Part shown: piece by piece, positions 26,862 through 35,086 of the stretch
Position numbering within the stretch: position 1 is the stretch's first letter
Layout: the number at the start of each line of letters is the position of its first letter
Source of the DNA: Candidatus Thiodictyon syntrophicum
GTDB lineage: Bacteria > Pseudomonadota > Gammaproteobacteria > Chromatiales > Chromatiaceae
Assembly: GCF_002813775.1 (NCBI RefSeq)
Contig: NZ_CP020370.1
Coordinates: 3,993,501 to 4,057,500, forward strand
Direction: 5' to 3'
DNA length: 64,000 nt
Translations under genes and position numbers: made by a program
Notes under the pieces: model-generated
The model's database searches: none
What the model was told of the DNA's origin: nothing
Seen by the model: only the letters and a program-made list of their open reading frames with translations

Positions 26862-27374
26862 GCGGCACCCTTTAAGTGCGCTGCGTGTATAGTCCCGCTT
26901 CCAAGGCTGAAGCCTTGGACTCCAGGCGCACCAGCTGCGATGGTTTGGCCGCTCGCGGCGCTCGGGGGCGCGGGCCTTGATCATAACTCCGGGCCACGCG
27001 CCCTTGCGGTAACCCGTCGCGGCCTGGGGGCCGCTCCTACGGCGTAGGAGCGGCCCCCAGGCCGCGACGGATATCACCCTCAGAGGTTGCCGTTCCCCTC
27101 GCACCCTGCCACGATTGGACCCGCGCCCCACCGATGCGGTCGGTCTGCCGCTCAGGGCACCCGTTCGGTGGCGGGAACAAGAACCACAGAGGGTGCCCGG
27201 CAGGGCTCCCCGCACGAGGACCGATGTGTTGCGACCCGGCACCGTCATCGACACCGCCCGGCCCGCGGGCCCTGCGCCCGTGTCACCCACCAGTCCCGCG
27301 CCCGTCCCGGCGGCCGCCGCCTTGCCCGCGGCCGGTGCTGCCACTCCAAACCACTCGCCATAGAGGAGATCACG
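26862..27374. other. intergenic region rich in palindromic repeats
   Basis: No gene recognised. 26901-26923 (CCAAGGCTGAAGCCTTGG then ACTCC) equals the right hairpin arm of the MITE-like element at 34825-34949. 26973-26995 is a solo copy of the DUF6399-type end motif. The ribosome-binding site of the PTS gene (GAGGAGA, 27363-27369) is at the end. Confidence 0.6.
27014..27070. repeat. perfect 27-bp hairpin
   Basis: Arms 27014-27040 and 27044-27070 are exact reverse complements with a 3-base loop. The left arm begins CCGTCGCGGCCTGGGGGCCG. It is not followed by a U-tract. It lies upstream of the PTS genes. Confidence 0.85.
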
Positions 27375-29903
27375 GTGCAAACCATCGAGCTGAAGGCGCC
27401 CCTGGATGGCGTCATCCTGCCACTGGAGCAGGTCCCGGACCCGGTCTTTGCCCAGAAGATGGTGGGCGACGGGGTGTCCATCGATCCGCTGTCACAGGTC
27501 CTGGTCGCGCCCTGTGCGGGGGTGGTGACCAACCTCCATCGGGCTGGCCACGCGGTGACCCTGACCACGCCCTCGGGCATTGAGTTGATGATGCACATCG
27601 GCCTGGACACGGTGAATCTGAAGGGCGAGGGGTTCACCCCCAAGGTCGTCACCGGCCAGACGGTGGCCGCGGGCGACGCCCTGATCGCCTTCGACGCGGA
27701 CTTTCTGGCGACCCATGCCAAGAGCCTGCTGACCCAGATCGTGGTGACCAACGGGGAGCGGGTCGCCGCCTACCATCCGGCCAGCGGGCTGGTGCGGGCG
27801 GGCATCGACACCGTGCTGAGCCTTGACCTGGCCGAAGGGGGCGCGGCCGAGGCGCAGACCTCCGGCAAGCGGGTGATCTCCGAGGCGGTGTTGATCCCCA
27901 ACCCGACCGGGCTGCACGCCCGCCCGGCGGCGGTGCTCGCCAATCTGGCCAAGCGCTTCCAGTCGCGGGTCCTGATCCAGCGCGGCGACGATCAGGCCAA
28001 CGCCAAGAGCCTGGTCTCGATCATGGGCCTGGCGATCGAGCAGGGCGACAAGGTGGTGCTGATCGCCGAGGGGCCGGACGCGGAGGAGGTGATCGCCCGG
28101 CTGGTCCCGGAGTTGGCCTCCGGTCTGGGCGACGAGGGCAGCACCCCGGCCCCGGCACCGGCCACCACCGAGATCAGCGCGGATTCCGCCCCGGCCCCGC
28201 GCCCCCGCTCCGATGACCCCAACCTGCTGCTCGGCGTGGCCGCCTCACCGGGGCTCGCGGTGGGCAAGGTGTGGCGCCTGCGGCGCGAGGAGATCGCGGT
28301 CCAGGAGGTCGGCGAGGCCCCCAACCAGGAGCGCCGCCGCCTGGAGGACGCGCTGGATCTGGCCCGCAACCAGCTCGAGGCCCTGCAGGCGGAACTGCGC
28401 GGCCAGGCCGATCCGGCCAAGGCGGCGATCTTCGCCGCCCATCAGGAGTTGCTGGGCGACCCGGGCCTGCTCGACATCGCCGAGAGCGCCATCGCCAAGG
28501 GCAAGAGCGCCGCCTTCGCCTGGCGGGCCGCCTTCACCACCCATGCCGAAGGCCTGGCACGGCTGCGCAACGAGCTGCTGGCCGGGCGCGCCAATGACCT
28601 GCGCGACGTGGGCCGGCGGGTGCTCGCCATCATCACGGGGACGCCACTGGAGGAGCCCCAGGCACCGCCGGACACCATCCTGATCGCCGAGGACCTGACC
28701 CCCTCGGACACCGCCCGGCTCGACCGCGGGCGGGTGCTGGGCTTTGCGACCGTCGGCGGCGGTTCGACCTCCCACGTCGCCATCATCGCCCGCTCGCTCG
28801 ATATCCCCGCGGTGGCCGGGATCGAGCCGCGCGCCATGGATCTCCCGGACGGCACGCCGGTCATCCTGGACGGCAGCAAGGGCAGCCTGCGGCTGAACCC
28901 GGACCCGCTGGAGATCGCCCGCATCAAGACCCTGAAGGAACGCCAGGCGACCCGGCGCGCCAACGACCTGGCGACCGCCCTGGACCCGGCGGTGACGAGC
29001 GACGGCCACCGGATCGAGGTGGTCGCCAACATCGGCGGCCTGGAGGACGCGGCCCGCTCCGTGACCCTGGGCGGTGAGGGCGTGGGCCTGCTGCGCTCAG
29101 AGTTCCTCTACATGGACCGCACCTCCGCCCCCACCGAGGAGGATCAGTTCGCCATCTACTCGGCCATCGCGAAGGCCCTGGACGGGCGGCCACTGATCAT
29201 CCGCACGCTCGATGTGGGCGGGGACAAGCCGCTGGCCTATCTGCCGATGCCGCGCGAGGAGAACCCGATGCTCGGCATCCGCGGAGTGCGCATCGGGCTC
29301 GATCGCCCGGAGATCCTGCGCACCCAGGTGCGCGCCATCCTGCGCGCCGGCCAGGGCAACCGCCTGCGCATGATGTTCCCGATGATTGCGACGCTCGATG
29401 AGATCCGCTCGGTGAAGGGCCTGGTGGAGGAGGAGCGCGCCCGTCTGGGGGTCGCCGATGTGGTGGAGTTGGGCATCATGGTGGAGGTGCCCGCGGCGGC
29501 CGTGCTGGCCCGCCAGTTCGCCCGTGAGGTGGACTTCTTCTCCATCGGCACCAATGACCTGACCCAATACACGCTCGCCATGGACCGCGGCCATCCCAAG
29601 CTCGCCGCCAAGGCCGACGCCATGAACCCGGCGATCCTGCAACTGATCGCCCAGACGGTCGAGGGGGCCGCCGCCGAGGGCAAATGGGTGGGGGTCTGCG
29701 GCGGTCTGGCCAGCGATCCCCAGGCGGTCCCCATCCTGGTGGGCCTGGGGGTGGCGGAGCTGTCGGTCAGTGTCCCGTCCATCCCGGCGGTCAAGGCGCA
29801 GGTGCGGGCCCGCTCGCTGCCGCAATGCCAGGACCTGGCGGAGCAGGCACTCGCCCAGGACAGCGCCGCCGCGGTGCGCGCCCTGGTGCCCCTGGACTAC
29901 TGA
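27375..29903 (+). CDS. PTS fusion protein EIIA-HPr-EI (phosphoenolpyruvate-protein phosphotransferase)
   Basis: An 842-residue cytosolic phosphorelay protein carrying all general PTS steps plus EIIA. EIIA(Glc)-type domain about 1-150, active His in ELMMHIGLDTVNL (about 75). HPr domain about 165-250, His in NPTGLHARPAAV (about 181). EI about 285-842, with the swivelling-domain His in GGSTSHVAIIARS (about 467) and the PEP-binding TIM barrel with LLRSEFLYMDR, RTLDVGGDKPL, SIGTNDLTQYTLAMDR and GVCGGLASDP. The start is GTG at 27375, preceded by GAGGAGA. It probably passes phosphate to the EIICB permease gene 300 bp downstream. Confidence 0.92.
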   Translation: MQTIELKAPLDGVILPLEQVPDPVFAQKMVGDGVSIDPLSQVLVAPCAGVVTNLHRAGHAVTLTTPSGIELMMHIGLDTVNLKGEGFTPKVVTGQTVAAGDALIAFDADFLATHAKSLLTQIVVTNGERVAAYHPASGLVRAGIDTVLSLDLAEGGAAEAQTSGKRVISEAVLIPNPTGLHARPAAVLANLAKRFQSRVLIQRGDDQANAKSLVSIMGLAIEQGDKVVLIAEGPDAEEVIARLVPELASGLGDEGSTPAPAPATTEISADSAPAPRPRSDDPNLLLGVAASPGLAVGKVWRLRREEIAVQEVGEAPNQERRRLEDALDLARNQLEALQAELRGQADPAKAAIFAAHQELLGDPGLLDIAESAIAKGKSAAFAWRAAFTTHAEGLARLRNELLAGRANDLRDVGRRVLAIITGTPLEEPQAPPDTILIAEDLTPSDTARLDRGRVLGFATVGGGSTSHVAIIARSLDIPAVAGIEPRAMDLPDGTPVILDGSKGSLRLNPDPLEIARIKTLKERQATRRANDLATALDPAVTSDGHRIEVVANIGGLEDAARSVTLGGEGVGLLRSEFLYMDRTSAPTEEDQFAIYSAIAKALDGRPLIIRTLDVGGDKPLAYLPMPREENPMLGIRGVRIGLDRPEILRTQVRAILRAGQGNRLRMMFPMIATLDEIRSVKGLVEEERARLGVADVVELGIMVEVPAAAVLARQFAREVDFFSIGTNDLTQYTLAMDRGHPKLAAKADAMNPAILQLIAQTVEGAAAEGKWVGVCGGLASDPQAVPILVGLGVAELSVSVPSIPAVKAQVRARSLPQCQDLAEQALAQDSAAAVRALVPLDY

Positions 29904-29953
29904 GCCGGACACGCAACTCGCAAAGGCACTAGGGTGCGGGCGGCGGGGAATTG

Positions 29954-30132
29954 CTCTCACAAAGACACAGAGACACAAAGAAAGATGTTCGTCAGTAACG
30001 ATTCAGAAACAAGTGGCGCAGGTCCCGCGAGGCTCGGGCCAAGAACCGGCCGCCCGCCGGCCGACGATGTGCCGTTTGTTGTTCAACCGTTACCGGGTCT
30101 TTCTTCTCTGTGCCTTGGTGTCTCCGTGAGAG
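29954..30132. repeat. imperfect inverted repeat of the CACAGAGACACAAAG type
   Basis: CTCTCACAAAGACACAGAGA (from 29954) and its approximate complement ending GTGTCTCCGTGAGAG (to 30132) flank about 110 bp of non-coding DNA. I recall this sequence family as a dispersed repeat in several bacterial genomes. No gene is seen between the PTS genes. Confidence 0.6.
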
Positions 30133-30205
30133 GATCAAGCAGCCTTCGCGCCTTTGCGGTGCCCATTTTTGGAACTTAAGTGATAGCGGAATCCTGGAGA
30201 ATGAC

Positions 30206-32293
30206 ATGAGTCTTCAAACCGTTTGGGGCAGCACCTTCGGTGGTCTGCAAAAGATCGGCAAGGCCTTGATGCTGCCGGTCTCCGTCTTGCCGGTCGCCGG
30301 TATCCTGTTGGGTGTCGGCGCCTCCATCGCCCGCGAGGCGAATACTCCCTGGATCGCCGAGATCGGGCGCATCATGTCCGCCTCGGGCGATGCGATCTTC
30401 ATGATCCTGCCCCTGATCTTCGCCATCGGCGTGGTGCTCGGCTTCACCAAGAACGACGGCGTGGCGGCCATGGCGGCCACCGTCGGCTATTTCGTCCTGC
30501 TGGCCGCGCTCGGGGTCATCGGACTCCTGTTCATCGGCTGGGTGGCGCCCGTGGAGCCGCTCAGGATGGTGGCCGAGGACGGCAAGGCCATCCCGGTCAA
30601 CGTGGAATACGACGTGGAACGCGGGCGCTTCCTGTGTCTCGACAAGGACGGGCGAACGCTGGAGAAGCTGCGCGCCGCGGAACTCAAGGACAACAGCGTC
30701 ACCTGCGACAAGGTCACGGTGCCGTTCACCATCCGGGCCGGTGAGACCGGGGGGGGTGCCATTGCACTCTACGACGCCGGCAAGGGCGAGCTGACCCCCT
30801 TCCCGGCCGCCAAGAGCCGGGCCGAGATCAAGAAGATCTTCGGCATCGAGTCCATCGACACCGGGGTCTTCGGCGGCATCCTGATCGGGCTCCTGTCCGC
30901 CTTCCTGTTCAACAAGTATTACCGCATCTCGCTGCCCTCCTATCTCGGGTTCTTTGCCGGCAAGCGCTTCGTCCCGATCGCGGTCGCCTTCGCGGCCATT
31001 GGCCTGGCCGCCATCCTCGCCGTCATCTGGCCACCCATCGGGGCCGGTATCCGCGACTTCGGCGACTGGGCGGCCTACGGCAACCCGGCGGCGGCGGTCA
31101 CCATCTATGGCGTGGTGGAGCGTATGCTCCTGCCCTTCGGCCTGCACCACATCTGGAACGTGCCCTTCTTCTTCGAGGTCGGCACCTATGTGGACCCGAC
31201 CACCGGCAAGACGGTGCACGGCGTCATCAGCCGCTTCTTCGCCGGTGACTATGAGGCGGCCATCCTGGGCGGCGGCTTCGTCTTCAAGATGTTCGGCCTG
31301 CCCGCGGCGGCACTCGCCATCTATCACTGCGCCAAGCCCGAGAACAAGGCGCGCATCGCCGGCATCATGGGCTCCGCGGCCCTGACCGCCTTCCTCACCG
31401 GCATCACCGAGCCGCTGGAGTTCTCCTTCCTGTTCGTCGCTCCGCTCCTCTATGCCGTGCACGCGGTACTGGTCGGTGCGGCCTATCTCAGCACCTACCT
31501 GCTCGATGCGCGCCTGGGCTACAGCTTCAGCCACGGCTTCATCGACTATGCGCTCTATTACGTCAACGACATCAAGCCCTGGATCGTCCTGGTGCTGGGA
31601 CCCATCTTCGCGGTCGTCTATTACGTCGTGTTCCGCGTCCTGATCCAGTGGCTCGACCTCAAGACCCCCGGGCGCGAGACCGAAACCGTCGATGAGGTCG
31701 AGGTCAAGGCCGCGGGCGGGGACGACTTCGCCCGGCAACTGGTGCTGGCCTTCGGCGGCAAGAGCAATATCCTGGGCCTGGACGCCTGTATCACCCGCCT
31801 GCGGGTCGAGGTGGCGGACATGAGCAAGGCCAACCCGGACAAGCTCAAGGCCCTGGGCGCGGCCGGCGTGGTCACCGTCGGCAAGAACCTCCAGGCGATC
31901 TTCGGCCCCCGCTCCGATAATCTCAAGACCGACATGGAGGAATACCTGGACACCGCCGGCCCCGAGGCCGAACTGCCGAGCGGCGCCGAGGCCCCCCAGG
32001 TCCAGTACAAGGCCGATACCTTAAAGCCCCGCGCCCGCGACGCCGAGGCCCCGGCCAAGGCCCGCGCGATCCTCGCGAGCCTGGGCGGCACGGCCAACGT
32101 CCGCCAGGCCGAGGCCGCCGCCGAGACCCGACTGCGGGTGACCTTGACCGATGCTAACGGACTGGATGAAGCGGCGCTCAAAGCGGCCGGGGTGCAGGGC
32201 ATCCTGCGGCTGCCCGACAATGTGCTGCATCTGTTGGTCGGGCTCAATGCCGACCAATACGCGGCGGAGATGAAGGCGGCGATGGCGGGGTGA
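30206..32293 (+). CDS. ptsG: PTS glucose-type permease EIICB with a large loop insertion and a second, degenerate EIIB
   Basis: A 695-residue membrane permease that takes up and phosphorylates glucose or a related hexose. The EIIC domain is close to E. coli PtsG ([60 protein letters not shown]). Roughly residues 112-212 contain an inserted soluble stretch absent from the E. coli protein. First EIIB domain at about 510-595 has the phospho-Cys ([12 protein letters not shown]). A second EIIB-like domain at about 620-695 ([13 protein letters not shown]) lacks the Cys. Start ATG at 30206 follows GGAGAATGAC. A glucokinase gene is also present at 50193. Confidence 0.9.
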   Translation: MSLQTVWGSTFGGLQKIGKALMLPVSVLPVAGILLGVGASIAREANTPWIAEIGRIMSASGDAIFMILPLIFAIGVVLGFTKNDGVAAMAATVGYFVLLAALGVIGLLFIGWVAPVEPLRMVAEDGKAIPVNVEYDVERGRFLCLDKDGRTLEKLRAAELKDNSVTCDKVTVPFTIRAGETGGGAIALYDAGKGELTPFPAAKSRAEIKKIFGIESIDTGVFGGILIGLLSAFLFNKYYRISLPSYLGFFAGKRFVPIAVAFAAIGLAAILAVIWPPIGAGIRDFGDWAAYGNPAAAVTIYGVVERMLLPFGLHHIWNVPFFFEVGTYVDPTTGKTVHGVISRFFAGDYEAAILGGGFVFKMFGLPAAALAIYHCAKPENKARIAGIMGSAALTAFLTGITEPLEFSFLFVAPLLYAVHAVLVGAAYLSTYLLDARLGYSFSHGFIDYALYYVNDIKPWIVLVLGPIFAVVYYVVFRVLIQWLDLKTPGRETETVDEVEVKAAGGDDFARQLVLAFGGKSNILGLDACITRLRVEVADMSKANPDKLKALGAAGVVTVGKNLQAIFGPRSDNLKTDMEEYLDTAGPEAELPSGAEAPQVQYKADTLKPRARDAEAPAKARAILASLGGTANVRQAEAAAETRLRVTLTDANGLDEAALKAAGVQGILRLPDNVLHLLVGLNADQYAAEMKAAMAG

Positions 32294-32524
32294 GCAAGCG
32301 CACCGGTCGGTGACGTTGGAGCGGGACGGGGCATTCGCCCCGTCCCTAACATTTGTCTGAGCGAGTTCGTATAGCGAAACCTATTTGACAATCCGCTTAA
32401 TTGTGCCTGGCCTGGTTCCGCTGACTCCCACGGTCCAACGTTGGGTAAGTCGCGACGCTCAGCGGCATGTAGGCGCTCGGACCGCTGGAGCGGCCAAGAC
32501 TGCAACACGAGAAGATATAACACC
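32294..32524. other. intergenic gap with a decayed CCCACGCTGGAGCG-type repeat
   Basis: No gene seen. 32427-32520 holds a degenerate relative of the palindromic repeat found at 25669 (CTCCCACGGTCCAACG, GACCGCTGGAGCGGCCAAG). The 32490 portion recurs at 33052-33070. Confidence 0.4.
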
Positions 32525-32782
32525 ATGCAAAATTCCACCAGTCTACTATTGCGTCAGGTCATTTCACTTCCGCCACAGGAGCGCGCAGCCTTGGTCGAAG
32601 GCATCATTGCCAGCCTCGATCGGCCGGACCCGTCTCTGGACGCCCTGTGGCTCAAGGAGGCGCAAGATCGTCTGGCCGCCTACGACGCCGGAGAATTGGA
32701 GGCAATTGACGCAGATGAGGTCTTTGCCGAACTGGGTGGCAGCACCAGCGAGCCCTTGCGCCGTGCTATACGGTCCGCCTAA
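32525..32782 (+). CDS. addiction-module antitoxin component (TIGR02574 type), orphan
   Basis: An 85-residue protein with the layout of small addiction-module antitoxins: LLRQVISLPPQERAALVEGI at the N-terminus, SLDRPDPSLDALWLKEAQDR in the middle, then ELEAIDADEVFAEL. Partners are usually RelE/ParE toxins starting at or just after the stop. Here the next 180 bp is a large palindrome and no toxin frame is seen, so it is probably an orphan. Start ATG at 32525. Confidence 0.75.
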   Translation: MQNSTSLLLRQVISLPPQERAALVEGIIASLDRPDPSLDALWLKEAQDRLAAYDAGELEAIDADEVFAELGGSTSEPLRRAIRSA

Positions 32783-32783
32783 G

Positions 32784-32967
32784 CCCCGAAGGGGCGCGAC
32801 ATACCAGCCCAGGGCAACGCCCTGGGTACGAGATATACGGGAGCCCAGCCCTGAAAGGGCGTGACATAAGTCTGCGCCGTTATGTCACGCCCTTTCAGGG
32901 CTAGGCCGATGGTACGACCCTATCCCAGGGCGTTGCCCTGGGCTGGTATGTGCGACCCCGTTGGGGT
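32784..32967. repeat. nested inverted repeat of about 180 bp
   Basis: Outer arms 32784-32826 and 32924-32967 both contain a CAGGGCAACGCCCTG-type hairpin plus GGCGCGACATACCAGCCC and its near complement. Inner arms 32847-32869 and 32880-32902 are perfect 23-mers around AAAGGGCGTGACATAA with a 10-base loop. The whole could fold as a long cruciform. Confidence 0.8.
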
Positions 32968-33111
32968 CAGTACGTAATTCCAGGCGCATCGGGTACCAAA
33001 CGTCATCGCGGGAGCAAATGGCAAGGGCTTGGCGTCACGGAGGATTGCAGCCCGCTGGAGCGGCCAAGAATACACTCCCACGCGAAGAGACCGCGCAGGT
33101 GTTCAGGAGGA

Positions 33112-33187
33112 TGGGTAGAGCGCAGCGAAACCCATCGTTGGCACGGTCCTCAAACGTTGATTGCTGGGTTTCGCTGCGCTCTACCCA
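33112..33187. repeat. inverted repeat around GGGTAGAGCGCAGCGAAACCC
   Basis: Arms at about 33112-33134 and 33165-33187 are exact complements (TGGGTAGAGCGCAGCG, AAACCCA). A dispersed REP-like repeat. 32968-33290 holds no gene I can support. Confidence 0.7.
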
Positions 33188-33291
33188 GCCTACAGCCTAC
33201 GGATCGGGCGTGAAGCGGGTCCCGGGTGAATACTTGCCCAGCCTCGGAGCGTGGGAACCACAGTAAACGAGAATATTCTGAGGAAAGACCT

Positions 33292-33678
33292 ATGAGAATC
33301 CTGCACACCATGCTGCGCGTCGGTGACCTCGACCGGGCCATCGACTTCTATACCAAGGTCCTGGGGATGACGCTGCTGCGCCGCCAGGACTACCCGGAGG
33401 GCCGCTTTACGCTGGCCTTCGTGGGCTACGGCGCCGAGCCCGAACAGGCGGTCATCGAGTTGACCTATAACTGGGATACCAGCGCCTATGACCTGGGAAC
33501 CGGGTATGGTCATATCGCTTTGGAGGTCGACGATGTCTACCAGGCGTGCGCCCAGATCCGGGAGCGCGGCGGGCGGGTCATGCGTGAGGCCGGACCAATG
33601 AACGCCGGCACCACCATCATTGCCTTTGTGGCGGACCCGGACGGCTACCCGATCGAGCTGATCGGGCGCAAGGCATGA
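33292..33678 (+). CDS. gloA: lactoylglutathione lyase (glyoxalase I)
   Basis: A 128-residue glyoxalase I that converts the methylglyoxal-glutathione adduct to S-lactoylglutathione. Metal-ligand positions are visible: His in ILHTMLRV, Glu in AVIELTYNW, His in GYGHIALEV and Glu in YPIELIG. Length matches the nickel-type bacterial enzyme. The start ATG at 33292 follows GAGGAAAG. Its stop overlaps the cowN start (ATGA). Confidence 0.95.
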   Translation: MRILHTMLRVGDLDRAIDFYTKVLGMTLLRRQDYPEGRFTLAFVGYGAEPEQAVIELTYNWDTSAYDLGTGYGHIALEVDDVYQACAQIRERGGRVMREAGPMNAGTTIIAFVADPDGYPIELIGRKA

Positions 33679-33989
33679 GGCAATCGGCAGTGAATCCTGA
33701 ATTGAACGAGGGTCCGGCGACGGACCGCTATTTGAGCTTCGTGGGCCTGGACTGCGACGCCAAGGCGCGCCAAATGGTCGACGCTCTGCGGCTGGCGATG
33801 ACCGGTCACGGGCGAACGGACCCCTTCTGGGACTATTTCGAGGCCAAATTGAACGGCACCAAGGGGCCGGCCCACGATGAACTCTATCACCTGCACTGCC
33901 ACCTGAACGACCTGCGCGACCTGCTGGAGCGCTGGGACGAGCCGGACCTGGCGGCGCTGCTGGAAACCCTGGAAGTCGAATGCTGTTAG
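33675..33989 (+). CDS. cowN: CowN, protects nitrogenase from carbon monoxide
   Basis: A 104-residue protein matching Cow[25 protein letters not shown]-like [30 protein letters not shown] and the diagnostic C-terminal ECC. CowN sustains nitrogen fixation in the presence of CO by binding nitrogenase. The N-terminal 15 residues extend beyond the usual start. It implies the organism fixes nitrogen, though no nif gene is in this window. It overlaps gloA by 4 bases. Confidence 0.85.
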   Translation: MRQSAVNPELNEGPATDRYLSFVGLDCDAKARQMVDALRLAMTGHGRTDPFWDYFEAKLNGTKGPAHDELYHLHCHLNDLRDLLERWDEPDLAALLETLEVECC

Positions 33990-33999
33990 GTGTCCCCCC

Positions 34000-34443
34000 A
34001 TGCCGATAGAACCAACGATCTCCGGCGTTTCGCACCTGATCCAGGTCTCAGTCGCACCGGTCTTTCTGCTCGCCGGGATCGGGTCCGTCCTCGGGGTCAT
34101 GGCCAACCGGTTGTCACGCATCGTCGACCGCGCCCGGGTGGTCGAGGGTATTCTGGCGAACGAGCCCGACAGCGCCGAGCCCATCCGCGAGGAGATGCTG
34201 ACGCTGGAACGGCGCGCCCGCATCATCAGCCTCTCCATCGGGCTTTGCACCCTTACCGCGCTCCTGGTGTGCGCGGTGATCGCGGTGATGTTTCTCAGCG
34301 CCTTTTTCTCGTTCGATACCTCATTGGCGGTCGCGGCCCTGTTTATCGCGGCAATGCTGTTCTTCATCGCGGCGCTGACCATGCTTCTGCGCGAGATCCT
34401 GCTGGCCACCGCGACGCTACGCTTCGGCCCCCGCCCCCCCTGA
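34000..34443 (+). CDS. DUF2721 membrane protein
   Basis: A 147-residue protein matching DUF2721: VSHLIQVSVAPVFLLAGIGSVLGVM, an Arg-rich cytosolic segment with ANRLSRIVDRARVVE, then LERRARIISLSIGLCTLTAL and two C-terminal hydrophobic helices. About three membrane segments. No function is established for the family. It begins 10 bp after cowN. Confidence 0.85.
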   Translation: MPIEPTISGVSHLIQVSVAPVFLLAGIGSVLGVMANRLSRIVDRARVVEGILANEPDSAEPIREEMLTLERRARIISLSIGLCTLTALLVCAVIAVMFLSAFFSFDTSLAVAALFIAAMLFFIAALTMLLREILLATATLRFGPRPP

Positions 34444-34458
34444 GGCCGGGCGGCGCAG

Positions 34459-34800
34459 TCATCGCAGCACTGCTTGCGCGCGAATCAAGTCTTCGAGTTT
34501 ATCCCCCGGCCCGCACGGGATCGCGGCGGGTAGCTGATCTCCACCCGGAGCGGCCAGTCGCAATGGGTGCGAAGCAGCGCCGTCACCTCGGCGGCATTGA
34601 GGGTCCGGCCGCACACCAGCCGCACCTCCACCCGATCGGGCGCAGACGGCGCCCGTTGCGCCTGCCGCACGCTGGGATTCAAGGCCAACTCGGCGCGCAG
34701 CGGAGCATGGGCCGCCCGCAGCCCGTGGTAACGGTGGCGATGACGAAGCGGCGGCGGGATCAGGGTGGCGAGCCGGTCGAGCAGTCCCGGCCTTTGCCGG
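34459..34800 (-). pseudogene. fused decayed remnants: IS91-type transposase tail and PaaK-like ligase tail
   Basis: Reading the minus strand, the first part (about 34800-34690) encodes LLDRLATLIPPPLRHRHRYH, like the C-terminus of a Y2 (IS91-type) transposase. It runs in frame into RVEVRLVCGRTLNAAEVTAL then RTHCDWPLRVEISYPP, like the C-terminus of phenylacetate-CoA-ligase-family enzymes, whose final motif (AIPCGPGDKLEDLIRAQ) is in another frame up to a TGA at 34461-34459. The join and the frameshift mark it as dead. Family assignments are from memory. Confidence 0.45.
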
Positions 34801-34824
34801 AGAAGGCGACCAGAAAGTCCTGAC

Positions 34825-34949
34825 GGCCCGTGATCATCGTTCCGGTCGCTCCGGGCCGGAGTCCAAGGCTTCAGCCTTGGATCTACAGGACCAAGGCTGA
34901 AGCCTTGGACTCCAGAAGGTGGCCGCTGGCCGGAACGATGATCAAGGCC
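34825..34949. mobile_element. MITE-like element, 125 bp, with DUF6399-type terminal motifs
   Basis: Left end 34825-34847 (degenerate) and right end 34928-34949 (GGCCGGAACGATGATC, AAGGCC, identical to the right end of the DUF6399 element). Inside is a perfect 23-bp hairpin, arms 34858-34880 and 34891-34913, built on CCAAGGCTGAAGCCTTGG, which differs from the hairpin in the other two MITE-like elements. No coding capacity. Confidence 0.6.
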
Positions 34950-35086
34950 GTTCGACCCGCGGGGCGGGGGCCTGTCCGGTACCGCGTCGGGCCGCGGCCG
35001 TCGCGCCGCTGACGCCCCATGGCGCGCGGGCCAGTCGAGAGCACAACCGCGCCGCGGTCCGGCCGGAAGTGGCCCGCATCACAGGC
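34950..35086. other. short gap, nothing recognised
   Basis: Separates the MITE-like element from the stop of the sulfotransferase gene. No clear terminator. Confidence 0.3.

Noticed and set aside
33990-34823. 277-codon plus-strand frame over DUF2721 and beyond
   Set aside because: It reads out of frame over the DUF2721 gene and has no motif.
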